A stretch of DNA of 22,342 nucleotides from positions 1 through 22,342 of IMG/VR virus record IMGVR_UViG_3300013131_000270; one strand, given 5' to 3'. The stretch is from a virus. The notes under the pieces are model-generated. The model was not told the DNA's origin. It made no database searches and worked only from the letters and a program-made list of their open reading frames with translations. Numbering within the stretch: position 1 is the stretch's first letter; the number at the start of each line of letters is the position of its first letter. The translations under genes were made by a program, and so were the position numbers. Shown piece after piece: positions 7,042 to 14,159 of this stretch.

Positions 7042-8664
7042 GTGGCCGGGCCGATGGAACCGTTCGAGCAAAACGCCCACGCGGTCTGGAACGAGGCCGT
7101 GGCGATCCAGGTGGACACGGCTGGCGAGATCGTCCGCCAGCTCAAACTCACGCTGGAGCGCATTGACGCGCTGACCGCCGCCCAGCCCACCGACTGGCAG
7201 CAATGGTATCTGCCCCAACTCCGCCGCGAGGTGGAGCAGGCCATCGTCCAGTTCGGGGAGAAGAGCGGCGACGTCATGGCGGCCGGCGCCGAGGCGAGCT
7301 GGGCCAAGGGCGTCGAGCTGGTCGACCAGCCCCTGGCCGAAGGCCCTGGCGGCTCTGCCGCCAATCTGAACAATGGCGCGGGACGCGCGGGCGGCAGTAA
7401 GCCGGGCATCCGGCTGGAGGGCATGGTGCCGCGCCTCGACCGGGGCCAGTTGCTCGCCATGCAGCACTTCATGACGTCCAAGATGAAGGACGTCTCGACC
7501 GTGGTGGCCAACCGGGTCAACCAGGAGCTGGGGCTGGTGGTGACCGGCCTCAACACGCCGGCCGAGGCCACCACCGCGATCCAGGGGCTGTTGGGCGGCG
7601 CCGTTCGCCGCCGGGCGCTGACCATCGTCCGCACCGAACTGGGCAGGGCCTTCTCGACAGCCACTCAGGGACGCATGGAGCAGGCCAGGAAGGCGGGTGT
7701 CTCGGGCCTCAAGAAGCAGTGGCGCCGGTCGGGCAAGCTCCATTCCCGGCGCACCCACGACCTGGCCGACGGCCAGATCCGCGAGGTCGACGAGCCGTTC
7801 CTGGTCGGCGGCGAGAAGATCATGTTCCCCCGCGACCCCAAGGCCAGCCCGAAGAACACCGTCAACTGCGGCTGCACCCAGCTCCCCTACATGGATCACT
7901 GGCAGGTGACCCATAAGGGCGAAAAGCCCTTCACCGACGACGAGCTGGCGGGCAGCCGGGCCAAGCGGGACATCCAGCAGATCCGCGATATGCCGGCTCT
8001 GGCCAGCGGCGGTGGCGCTGAAAAAGGAAGCGGCTGGCAGACGGCGCCGCGCCCCGTCATGGCGCCCGAGGATCTGGCGCTGCGCACCCAGGTACTGGCC
8101 GCCGCGTCGGCCGATGGATCGGCCGGCGAGCACCTGGCCGCCCGCAATCTGGTGGACGGGCGGGAGTGGCCGCCGGTCACCTCGGGCATGCGCTATCGGG
8201 TGACCCTGCCGGCGGACCTGAAGTTGGTGGTGGAAAAGGCGGACGCCCAGGTCCACATCCATCACGACCATCCCGACAGCACATCCTTCAGTTCCGCCGA
8301 CATGGGGGTGCTGCACGATTTCCCCGGCATCGCAACCAGCTATGTGCATGGGCATGACGGGACGGTCTTTTCGGCCGCCAGGACGGAGGGACGCTACACC
8401 AAGGCGCTCGATACGGAAGTCGCCGAGGCGGTGAAGCAGTCTCTGGCCAGCGCGGTGAAGGCCGGAAGGCTGTGGTCGCGGGAGGCGTCGGAGTTCCGCC
8501 GCCATGCCATCAACGAGGCGATGGCCCGAGCGGGCGTGTTGGACTACAATGTGCAGTGGAGCCCCGACGTGGAAGTGCGGTGGAACTCCGCCAGGATCGT
8601 GATCGAAGGTGCCATCGATGCCGGAAAACAAGCAGCACAAGAATGGATCGGCGGTGGACGATGA
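7042..8664 (+). CDS. MuF-like head morphogenesis protein with C-terminal JAMM/HNHP-type domain
   Basis: The N-terminal two thirds (to about residue 285) are a SPP1 gp7/MuF minor head protein. Visible blocks are RALTIVRTELGRAFSTATQG, the RRTHDLADGQ motif and the closing NTVNCGCTQLPY. After a flexible region (about 315-345) comes a separate domain. It holds H408-x-H410-P with S417 and D420 (context HHDHPDSTSFSSAD), matching the JAMM-like zinc motif HxHP-x5-S-x2-D. A possible catalytic Glu363 (GEHLAARN) lies 45 residues upstream. Such C-terminal fusions are known in MuF polymorphic toxins of temperate phages; toxin activity here is inference. The start is GTG 7042 or ATG 7054; neither has a strong ribosome binding site. 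A twin-hairpin element sits at 7348. Confidence 0.82.
   Translation: MAGPMEPFEQNAHAVWNEAVAIQVDTAGEIVRQLKLTLERIDALTAAQPTDWQQWYLPQLRREVEQAIVQFGEKSGDVMAAGAEASWAKGVELVDQPLAEGPGGSAANLNNGAGRAGGSKPGIRLEGMVPRLDRGQLLAMQHFMTSKMKDVSTVVANRVNQELGLVVTGLNTPAEATTAIQGLLGGAVRRRALTIVRTELGRAFSTATQGRMEQARKAGVSGLKKQWRRSGKLHSRRTHDLADGQIREVDEPFLVGGEKIMFPRDPKASPKNTVNCGCTQLPYMDHWQVTHKGEKPFTDDELAGSRAKRDIQQIRDMPALASGGGAEKGSGWQTAPRPVMAPEDLALRTQVLAAASADGSAGEHLAARNLVDGREWPPVTSGMRYRVTLPADLKLVVEKADAQVHIHHDHPDSTSFSSADMGVLHDFPGIATSYVHGHDGTVFSAARTEGRYTKALDTEVAEAVKQSLASAVKAGRLWSREASEFRRHAINEAMARAGVLDYNVQWSPDVEVRWNSARIVIEGAIDAGKQAAQEWIGGGR
7348..7389 (+). repeat. Twin-hairpin palindromic element, copy B (inside MuF gene)
   Basis: GGCGGC-TCT-GCCGCC (7348-7362) is followed by the 12-base linker AATCTGAACAAT and by GGCGCG-GGA-CGCGCG (7375-7389), which pairs at five of six positions. 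It is 42 bp, an exact 14 codons, and encodes GGSAANLNNGAGRA. Its peptide and layout closely match copy D at 9507 (GGSAANPFDGEEFA). Confidence 0.6.
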
Positions 8665-8908
8665 GCCGGTGGCGTTCGTCGAGACGCCAGGGCCGTTCGA
8701 CCCCATCGACGAGCTGCGCGCCTTCCTGGCCGACCTGCCCGGCATGGGCCTGTCGCCCCGTCAGGAGGCGGAGGCCCGCGAGGAGGTCGAAGACGCTCTC
8801 GCCTTCCGGCTGGCCAACCCACTGCCCGGCGATCCGGCCGTCGCCGCCGTCGGCGCAGCCGACAGACCAAATGATGGCGGCTTCGCCGCCGACCACGCAG
8901 CCGAATAG
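8618..8908 (+). CDS. Small acidic protein downstream of MuF, unknown function (possible immunity partner)
   Basis: This 96-residue protein is not one I recognise. It is acidic, with DDEPVAFVETPGPFDPIDEL, a helical middle (LRAFLADLPGMGLSP, then QEAEAREEVEDALAFRLANP) and a low-complexity C-terminus encoded by a twin-hairpin element. It overlaps the end of the MuF gene by 47 bases. Genes placed like this after polymorphic-toxin ends often encode an immunity protein, so I mark that as a hypothesis only. A GTG at 8609 is an alternative start. The second half keeps the frame open through two perfect hairpins. It is the last gene before the control region at 8909. Confidence 0.6.
   Translation: MPENKQHKNGSAVDDEPVAFVETPGPFDPIDELRAFLADLPGMGLSPRQEAEAREEVEDALAFRLANPLPGDPAVAAVGAADRPNDGGFAADHAAE
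8849..8890 (+). repeat. Twin-hairpin palindromic element, copy C (end of small ORF)
   Basis: GTCGGC-GCA-GCCGAC (8849-8863) is followed by the 12-base linker AGACCAAATGAT and by GGCGGC-TTC-GCCGCC (8876-8890). All twelve stem positions pair. At 42 bp it is the cleanest copy, and its first stem has a sequence seen in no other copy while still pairing perfectly. It encodes VGAADRPNDGGFAA. Confidence 0.6.
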
Positions 8909-9015
8909 CCGTCAACCCTCCCCTTTTTCCGGTCTCGCGCTACCGCGTTCAGGGAACGCCATATCCCTTCGGGGCGCCCCTATCCCCGCCGAGATAGCCT
9001 GAAAGGGCTGCTGGG

Positions 9016-9044
9016 GCCTCTTACGGCCTCTTATGCGCCTCTTA
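9016..9044 (+). repeat. Three GCCTCTTA iterons at helical spacing
   Basis: The octamer GCCTCTTA occurs at 9016-9023, 9026-9033 and 9037-9044, with starts 10 and 11 bases apart. One turn of DNA separates each copy, so the repeats face the same side of the helix. They lie about 60 bases upstream of the dyad promoter motif. A multi-site regulator binding region is the likely reading. Confidence 0.55.
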
Positions 9045-9105
9045 GAACCGGGGTCTCGACCAAGGTCTAAATCGGACGCCGGATGTCGGGGGAAGGATAC
9101 GACAG

Positions 9106-9127
9106 CGGGCATTTGTCCGAATTAAAC
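9106..9127 (+). promoter_or_regulatory. Conserved dyad promoter motif, copy 2 (capsid/tail block)
   Basis: The site reads CGGGCATTTGTCCG (9106-9119), an inverted repeat with one mismatch, and ATTAAA (9121-9126) follows after one base. It matches copy 1 at 12 or more of the aligned positions and copy 3 equally well. It ends 72 bases before the first start codon of the capsid/tail block. Confidence 0.7.
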
Positions 9128-9198
9128 AGACCATCCGCTTCGTCCAGTCTCGCGATCATCACCCAGCGCGGTGATCGACGCAACAGCGAGGACGAACG

Positions 9199-9447
9199 AT
9201 GGCCAAGGCCCCGACCAAGGGCGGCGAGGACGCCGCCGATCCCCAGAACGAGGTGAAGCAGCCGGCCGAGGCGCCCAAGCCCGAGGCCAAGCAGCCCGAC
9301 CCGCAGCATGGCGAGGCCGTCACCGACGCTGCCCAGGCCGCCGCTCTGGTGGGCATCGCGCCCGACCAGGTGTTCGCCTTTCGCCTCTTCGAGACCAAGG
9401 TCGTGGTGGTGACCATCGCCGGCCAGAAGCTGGAGGCCGCGCTGTGA
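9199..9447 (+). CDS. Small phage protein of unknown function before the protease-capsid gene
   Basis: This 82-residue protein has a disordered, proline/lysine/glutamate-rich N-terminal half (KPEAKQPDPQHGEAV). A short ordered C-terminal part follows (VGIAPDQVFAFRLFETKVVV, then VTIAGQKLEAAL). I do not recognise a family. It is the first gene after the second dyad promoter motif, has a ribosome binding site (GAGGA upstream of 9199), and overlaps the next gene's GTG start by four bases (GTGA). That makes it translationally coupled to the protease-capsid ORF. It could be a head-associated or scaffold-helper protein. Confidence 0.65.
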   Translation: MAKAPTKGGEDAADPQNEVKQPAEAPKPEAKQPDPQHGEAVTDAAQAAALVGIAPDQVFAFRLFETKVVVVTIAGQKLEAAL

Positions 9448-11807
9448 ACTGGGCGACGATCAAGGCGCTGCTGGAAGCGGCCGGCGTCAATGGCGTGCCG
9501 CTGACCGGCGGCTCCGCCGCCAATCCCTTTGATGGCGAAGAATTCGCCGAGGCCAAGGGCGACATGCTGGCGCTGGCCCGCCTGGTACGCGGCGCCCTGG
9601 AGAAGAAGTACGAGGCCGAGGGCCGCCGCGACACCTGGGCCGATCTGGAGGCGCTGTTCGCCGACCGCGTGGTGGCCCGCGAGGACGGCAAGCTGGTGGC
9701 CTATCCCTTCACCGTCGGCGACGACGACAAGGTCACCCTGGGCGCCGCCCAGCCGGTCGAGCAGACCTTCGCCATCGCGGCGCCCGCCACTCCCGCCAAC
9801 CCGCCGGCCCCTCTGCCGACCGGCGCCATCATCGAGGCGGTGGCCGCCAAGGACGGGGAGGCCGGTACCCGCTTCAAGGTGCGGATCGTGCAGGCCGGTT
9901 TGTCGGGCAACGCCAACTTCTACTCCGATATCGTGCTGCGCGAGGCCGCGCCGCTGTTCGAGGGCGTGCGCGTCTTCGTCAAGGCCGACCAGGAGCATCT
10001 GGCCCGCGCCGCCACCGGCAAGGACGTCCGCAACCTGGTCGGCAAGATCACAGACGTCACCTTCGTCGAGGGTTCCGCCCCCGACACCGGCGAGTTGCAG
10101 GGCGTGCTGCACGTCCTCGACGCCGCCGGTGACATCGCGGCGCGCATGACCGAGGCGGTCAGCCGCAACATGGCCGACGTGTTCGGCCTGTCCATGGATG
10201 CCGACGGCACCGCCCGCATGGGCAAGGTCGGGGCCAAGCCGGCCCGCATCGCCACCAAGATCCTGAAGGTCCGTTCGGTCGACATCATCGTCGAGCCCGG
10301 GGCCGGCGGGGGGATCATCAACCTTATCGAAGCCCAGGAGGATCAGCTCTTGAACCGTGAACAGATCATCGCCCTGCTGGAGGCCAAGGGCCTGCTCGCG
10401 GGCAAGAACCCGGCCCAGATGTCGGAAGCCGACCTGACGGCCATTCTCACCGAGGCCGTCGGCACCAACCCGAACGGCGGCGAAGGCACCCGTGCCCTCC
10501 AAATCCCCGACGCGGCGGCCATCGCCCGCCAGGTGGACGCCCTGGTCGATGCCCGCGTCTATCTGCGCGAGGCGGTCGGCACCTCGCGCCTGCCCAAGGC
10601 GGCGCAGGACCGCGTGATCGCCCTGGTCGAGGCCAAAGGCAGTTTCACCCGTGCCGACGTGGACGCGGCGATCAAGGCCGAGCGCGAGTATGTGGCCGCC
10701 TTCACCGAGAGCGGCCGGGTGACCGGCCTGGGCGGCACCGCCCGCATCGAGGCCGGCGAGACCCGCGCCGAGAAGATCTCGGCCATGTTCGACGCCTTCT
10801 TCGACACCTCGCATACCGACCACCGCCATGCCCGGTCGTTCCGGGCCTGCTACGTGGAAGCCACCGGCGACGTCAACGTCACCGGACAGCTTCAGGACTG
10901 CGATCCGGTGCGGCTGTCCGAGGCGCTGAACTCGGCCAGCTTCGCCGAGGTGCTGGGCAACGCCATGACGCGGCGGATGATCGCCGACTACCGCGCCAAG
11001 TCCAATTACGACGTCTGGCGGCTGCTGACCGGCGACCCGGTCCCGATCAGCGACTTCCGCACCCAGGAACGCACCCGCTTCGGCGGCTATGGCGACCTGC
11101 CGGCGGTGGGCGAGAGCGATCCCTACATGCCGCTGACCTCGCCGTCCGACGAGAAGGCGGAGTACGCGGTGTCCAAGCGGGGCGGCACCGAAGAGCTGAC
11201 GCTCGAAATGATCACCAACGACGACGTGGGCGCGGTGCGTCGCATCCCGACCAAGATGTCGCGGGCGGCCAAGCGCACGCTTGCCAAGTTCGTACTCGAT
11301 TTCCTGCGCACCAACCCGACCATCTACGACGGCAAGGCCCTGTTCCACGCCGATCACGGCAATTTGGGCGCGGCGGTGCTGGCGTCGGCACCCCTGGCTG
11401 CAGGCCGGCTGGCCATGCTCAAGCAGGCGGAGATGGACAGCAACGACCCGCTGGGCATCGGGCCGAAGTACCTGTGGGTGTCGCCCGACAACGAGGAGAC
11501 CGCTGTCGATCTGTTCCGGCGCACCACCGAGAACGACAAGAACTTCCAGCAGTCGCTGGCGCTGGAAGTGGTGCCGGTCTGGTACTGGAGCGACGTCAAC
11601 GACTGGTGCCTGTCGGCCGACGTGATGGACATCCCGGTGGTCGAACTGGGCTTCCTGAACGGGTCGGAGGAGCCGCAGCTCTTCATTCAGGACAATCCGT
11701 CGGTGGGCTCGATGTTCACCCACGACAAGGTGACCTACAAGATCCGCCACATCTACGGCGGCAACGTGCTGGACTATCGCGGCCTCTACAAGGGTGTGGT
11801 GGCGTAA
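9444..11807 (+). CDS. Prohead protease / scaffold / major capsid fusion protein
   Basis: This 787-residue ORF joins three functions that most phages encode separately. Residues about 1-110 are a helical N-terminal region containing twin-hairpin copy D. Residues about 150-290 look like a capsid-maturation serine protease, with FYSDIVLREAAPLFEGVRVF, a likely catalytic His184 (ADQEHLA) and Ser near 249 (FGLSMDADG). Residues about 300-440 are helical and scaffold-like. Residues about 450-787 are the major capsid protein (NSASFAEVLGNAMTRRMIAD, DGKALFHADHGNLG, LWVSPDNEETAVDLFRR). The GTG start at 9444 overlaps the previous stop. Such protease/capsid fusions are a known prophage arrangement. An internal AGGAGG plus in-frame TTG at 10350 could yield a separate scaffold-capsid product. 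Confidence 0.88.
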   Translation: MNWATIKALLEAAGVNGVPLTGGSAANPFDGEEFAEAKGDMLALARLVRGALEKKYEAEGRRDTWADLEALFADRVVAREDGKLVAYPFTVGDDDKVTLGAAQPVEQTFAIAAPATPANPPAPLPTGAIIEAVAAKDGEAGTRFKVRIVQAGLSGNANFYSDIVLREAAPLFEGVRVFVKADQEHLARAATGKDVRNLVGKITDVTFVEGSAPDTGELQGVLHVLDAAGDIAARMTEAVSRNMADVFGLSMDADGTARMGKVGAKPARIATKILKVRSVDIIVEPGAGGGIINLIEAQEDQLLNREQIIALLEAKGLLAGKNPAQMSEADLTAILTEAVGTNPNGGEGTRALQIPDAAAIARQVDALVDARVYLREAVGTSRLPKAAQDRVIALVEAKGSFTRADVDAAIKAEREYVAAFTESGRVTGLGGTARIEAGETRAEKISAMFDAFFDTSHTDHRHARSFRACYVEATGDVNVTGQLQDCDPVRLSEALNSASFAEVLGNAMTRRMIADYRAKSNYDVWRLLTGDPVPISDFRTQERTRFGGYGDLPAVGESDPYMPLTSPSDEKAEYAVSKRGGTEELTLEMITNDDVGAVRRIPTKMSRAAKRTLAKFVLDFLRTNPTIYDGKALFHADHGNLGAAVLASAPLAAGRLAMLKQAEMDSNDPLGIGPKYLWVSPDNEETAVDLFRRTTENDKNFQQSLALEVVPVWYWSDVNDWCLSADVMDIPVVELGFLNGSEEPQLFIQDNPSVGSMFTHDKVTYKIRHIYGGNVLDYRGLYKGVVA
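9507..9548 (+). repeat. Twin-hairpin palindromic element, copy D (N-terminus of protease-capsid gene)
   Basis: GGCGGC-TCC-GCCGCC (9507-9521), the 12-base linker AATCCCTTTGAT, and GGCGAA-GAA-TTCGCC (9534-9548) make up 42 bp. The second stem differs from the other copies yet pairs at all six positions, which looks like covariation. It encodes GGSAANPFDGEEFA. Confidence 0.6.
10336..10352 (+). promoter_or_regulatory. Internal Shine-Dalgarno and in-frame TTG start inside the protease-capsid ORF
   Basis: A perfect AGGAGG (10336-10341) lies 8 bases before TTG (10350-10352), which is in frame with the fusion ORF. Starting there would give a 485-residue scaffold-capsid protein (LNREQIIALLEAKGLL onward) without the protease. 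The phage already uses TTG with a strong ribosome binding site for its tape measure gene at 16447. Internal initiation is inferred. Confidence 0.5.
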
Positions 11808-11822
11808 GTCCGTTTCCTGATC

Positions 11823-11848
11823 CCCGGGCGGCTTCTCCGCCGCCCGGG
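11823..11848 (+). terminator. Strong GC-rich hairpin after the capsid gene
   Basis: CCCGGGCGGC (11823-11832) pairs perfectly with GCCGCCCGGG (11839-11848) around a 6-base loop, 15 bases after the capsid stop. There is no T-run. It may be a partial terminator, or a structure that protects the capsid mRNA end and lowers expression of downstream genes. Confidence 0.45.
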
Positions 11849-11877
11849 ATGCTTCCACAGCCAGTCGAGGTTCCGTC

Positions 11878-12249
11878 ATGTCCACCAACGTCCCCTCCGT
11901 CGCCACTCCCGGCGTCCAGGTCATCCCGATCCAGATCTCGGGCCAGGTCACCGCCGACACAGCCGGTGTGGCCCGGCTCAAGCTGCCCTTCGCCGCCAAG
12001 CTGCTGGGGGTCTCGGCCGCCGCGCGCGCCTCGGGCGGCACCACGCCGACGCTCACCGTCGATCTGAAGGCCGGCGCCAGCTCGCTGCTGTCGGCGCCGA
12101 TCGCCGTCACCGCCGGCCAGGTGGCCGAGGGGGCGGTCGCCACGCCGGCCATCGCTGACGAGACCGTACTGACCGTCGATCTGGTCATCACCGGCACCAA
12201 CCCGACCTGGAACGACATCACGGTGCTGCTGACCGTCGTGCGGGTCTGA
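11878..12249 (+). CDS. Small beta-rich protein after capsid, probable head decoration protein
   Basis: This 123-residue protein is rich in Thr, Val, Ala and Gly and is predicted to be mostly beta strands (VQVIPIQISGQVTADTAGVA, ARLKLPFAAKLLGVSAAARA, TVLTVDLVITGTNPTWNDIT). I do not recognise a named family. Its position right after the major capsid gene, its size and its strand-rich make-up fit a head decoration or head-fibre protein, but this is inference from context. The ribosome binding site is GAGG about 8 bases upstream. It lies after the hairpin at 11823. Confidence 0.65.
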   Translation: MSTNVPSVATPGVQVIPIQISGQVTADTAGVARLKLPFAAKLLGVSAAARASGGTTPTLTVDLKAGASSLLSAPIAVTAGQVAEGAVATPAIADETVLTVDLVITGTNPTWNDITVLLTVVRV

Positions 12250-12262
12250 CCGGACAAGGGTC

Positions 12263-12940
12263 ATGGTGCTCCAGGACTTCCAGACGCTGGTGGACCGCAT
12301 GGTCCGCGCGGACGCCTCCTCGGTCACCACCAGCGACCGGGACGAGGCGATCCGCGCGGCCGTGGCCCGCTATTCCAAGGACCGGCCCCTCCTCAAGGTC
12401 GAGGACGTCGCCGCCGTCGGCGGACGCTTCCTCGGCCTGCCGGCGGGGTGGGCCGAGGGATGCGCCCTGGTGGAACTGGAGCACCCCATCGACGCCGATC
12501 CGCCGGCCCTCCTGACGACGGCGGAAGTGGCGGTCGAGACCGTACCCTCCGGTCAGCGGTTCCGGCTGCTGTTCTCGCTGAGCCCGGGCGACCAGGTCCG
12601 CGTGCGCTACACCGCGCCCCATGTGGTGGACGCCGACACCGACACCGTGCCGGCGGCCGACCGCGAGGCGGTTGCTGCCTGGGCCGGAGCCCATCTGCTC
12701 GACCAGCTCGCCGCCGAGAAGAGCGGCGACATCGACGCTTCCATCGGCGCCGCCAATGTCAGCCGCGCCACCCCCGCCCAGGAATATGCCGCGCGGGCCA
12801 AGGAATTGCGGCGGCGCTACCTGAACGGCCTGGGCATCGACCCCAACCGTGTGCCGCCGGCCGGCGCCGTGGTCGCCCTGCCGCCCAGCACCGACAACCT
12901 GGGCCGTCCGCGCCTCCTGCATCCCAGGGGGCTCAGATGA
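12263..12940 (+). CDS. Head-tail connector / adaptor-like protein
   Basis: This 225-residue protein has an N-terminal helical part (LQDFQTLVDRMVRADASSV, then SDRDEAIRAAVARYSKDRPL). A strand-rich middle that includes LLFSLSPGDQVRVRYTAPHV follows. A C-terminal helical part (ADREAVAAWAGAHLLDQLA and RATPAQEYAARAKELRRRYL) comes last. Helical proteins with this layout between capsid and gp10-like tail genes usually close the portal as head-completion adaptors. I assign the role from pattern and position, not from a firm family match. Its TGA overlaps the next ATG (12937-12940). Confidence 0.7.
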   Translation: MVLQDFQTLVDRMVRADASSVTTSDRDEAIRAAVARYSKDRPLLKVEDVAAVGGRFLGLPAGWAEGCALVELEHPIDADPPALLTTAEVAVETVPSGQRFRLLFSLSPGDQVRVRYTAPHVVDADTDTVPAADREAVAAWAGAHLLDQLAAEKSGDIDASIGAANVSRATPAQEYAARAKELRRRYLNGLGIDPNRVPPAGAVVALPPSTDNLGRPRLLHPRGLR

Positions 12941-13449
12941 GCAAGGCGTTCTCGGCCACCGTCGACGGCGGCGACATCCGCCGTCTGGCGGAGATCATCC
13001 GCCAGGCGCCCGAGCTGGTGGAGGAGGAGCTGGCCGCCGGCATCTGGGAGGCGGAGCTGCTGCTGATGCGCGAGGCCCGCGAGCTGGCGCCGCGCACCGC
13101 CGGCACCCTGGCCGACAGCATCATCGCCCAGGCTCCAGAGCGCCAGGGCGGAACCGTGCTGGGCGTCGTCGCCTCGCCGCTGTCCTATGCCGCGCCGGTC
13201 GAGTTGGGCAGCAAGCCGCACATGCCGCCGTTGCAGCCGCTGATCGATTGGGTCGAGGCCAAGCTCGGCATCAAGGGGCCGAAGGGCGAAGAGGTGGCCC
13301 AGGCCATCCGCTGGAAGATCAAGGCCCACGGCACCAAGGGGCACTTCATGTTCAAGAGGGCGCTGGAAGGCAATCTCGACCAGATCCGTGCGATCCTCGG
13401 CAACCACGCTCGCGACGCCCTGGTCAAGCTCGGACTGGAGCCGATGTGA
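12937..13449 (+). CDS. HK97 gp10-like head-tail joining protein
   Basis: This 170-residue protein fits the HK97-gp10/tail-component family. The key signatures are LMREARELAPRTAGTLADSI and the strand-turn LSYAAPVELGSKPHMPPLQP followed by LIDWVEAK. A C-terminal helix (HFMFKRALEGNLDQIRAILG) closes it. Members bind at the neck between head and tail. Both ends overlap neighbours by 1-4 bases, so it is translated within a coupled chain of connector genes. Confidence 0.82.
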   Translation: MSKAFSATVDGGDIRRLAEIIRQAPELVEEELAAGIWEAELLLMREARELAPRTAGTLADSIIAQAPERQGGTVLGVVASPLSYAAPVELGSKPHMPPLQPLIDWVEAKLGIKGPKGEEVAQAIRWKIKAHGTKGHFMFKRALEGNLDQIRAILGNHARDALVKLGLEPM

Positions 13450-13904
13450 TGGCCACCCTCGCCCAGATCCGCGCCGCCCTCGTCGCCAAACTGGAAGCCG
13501 TGCCCGGGGTGGGGCGCGTCCACGACCACCAGCCCTTTCTCAAGACAGAGAGCAAGCTGCGTGATCTGTACGTGGTCGACGGCAAGCTCCTGGGCTGGCA
13601 CATCCGCCGGGTCGGCACCCGCGAGACCGCGCCTTTCGTGAGCCGCACCGTCGAGCGTCACCGCTGGCTGATCCAGGGCTTCATGGCCTTCGATGACACC
13701 GGCGCCTCCGAGCTGGCCTTCGACGACCTGGTCGAGGCGATCCGCGCCGCCTTCCGGGGCGACGAAAACCTGGGCGGGGTCGTCGCCGGCACCGCCGACG
13801 ACGAGGCGGCCGGCGTGCAGGTCGAGGACAGCCTGCCCGTCATGTTCTGCGGCGTGCTGTGCCATTCCGCCCGCCTGATCCTGACCACCGAGAGCTATCA
13901 CTAG
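13449..13904 (+). CDS. Tail terminator / neck protein (minor tail U-like)
   Basis: This 151-residue protein begins MATLAQIRAALVAKLEAVPG, a start common in tail terminator proteins. Strands and a short helix (SELAFDDLVEAIRAAFRGDE) follow, then a closing beta strand region (VMFCGVLCHSARLILTTESY). Location immediately before the tail tube gene supports a role in capping the tail tube and joining it to the head. No catalytic motif is expected. The ATG overlaps the previous stop by one base. The assignment rests on position plus overall pattern. Confidence 0.7.
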   Translation: MATLAQIRAALVAKLEAVPGVGRVHDHQPFLKTESKLRDLYVVDGKLLGWHIRRVGTRETAPFVSRTVERHRWLIQGFMAFDDTGASELAFDDLVEAIRAAFRGDENLGGVVAGTADDEAAGVQVEDSLPVMFCGVLCHSARLILTTESYH

Positions 13905-13913
13905 GAGCCGCCC

Positions 13914-14159
13914 ATGACGAAGATCACCGGAGGAGGCCGCTACGTGCTGACGGGCGGCAAGCTTGAACGGGTGGAAGACCCAACCCGGCCGCACGAGCAG
14001 GGCGACGCGCCCCGCGACGCGCGCGGCTTCCGCCTCGACCGTCCGACGTCAACCAGTTCGGGCGCGGCCGCCCCGCCAGCCCCGCGCCCCGCCGCCGCCG
14101 ATCCGGCGCCGGTGACCAAGACCACCACCAGGAAGAAGGGAGGCGGCGATGCCGCTTAA
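13914..14159 (+). CDS. Small basic/disordered protein before the tail tube gene, unknown function
   Basis: This 81-residue protein has a short ordered N-terminus (GGGRYVLTGGKLERVEDPTR). A proline/alanine-rich disordered part and a lysine-rich end (KTTTRKKGGGDAA) follow. I do not recognise it. The ribosome binding site is AGGAG (upstream of 13914), and its 3' end overlaps the tail tube start by 11 bases. Those last codons also carry the tail tube gene's ribosome binding site (AAGGGAGG), so translational coupling is likely. Confidence 0.65.
   Translation: MTKITGGGRYVLTGGKLERVEDPTRPHEQGDAPRDARGFRLDRPTSTSSGAAAPPAPRPAAADPAPVTKTTTRKKGGGDAA

Larger units (their letters stand above)
8909..9198 (+). 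promoter_or_regulatory. Gene-free control region before the capsid/tail block
   Basis: No convincing ORF lies in these 290 bases. They contain a pyrimidine run (CCTCCCCTTTTT) just after the stop at 8908 and three GCCTCTTA iterons (9016-9044). They also hold the second copy of the dyad promoter motif (9106-9127) and a leader with an imperfect inverted repeat (ATCACC at about 9157-9162 pairing with GGTGAT at about 9169-9174). I see no classical hairpin-plus-T-run terminator for the upstream operon. Confidence 0.6.

Noticed and set aside
7590-7620. Another GGCGGC...GCCGCC pair in the MuF gene
   Set aside because: The loop is 7 bases and there is no second hairpin at the 12-14 base spacing, so it does not fit the twin-hairpin family.
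6751-8745. Minus-strand ORF of 664 codons opposite portal and MuF genes
   Set aside because: No recognisable domain, and it spans the boundary of two well-supported plus-strand genes.
8909-8990. Rho-independent terminator after the packaging block
   Set aside because: There is a T-run (CCCCTTTTT) but no stable hairpin directly before it, and the short inverted repeats further on are not followed by T bases.
9159-12257. Very long minus-strand ORF (1032 codons) opposite the capsid region
   Set aside because: It lies entirely opposite the protease-capsid genes, has a low-complexity Gly/Val/Leu/His-rich translation with no family pattern, and is an expected by-product of GC-rich codon choice.
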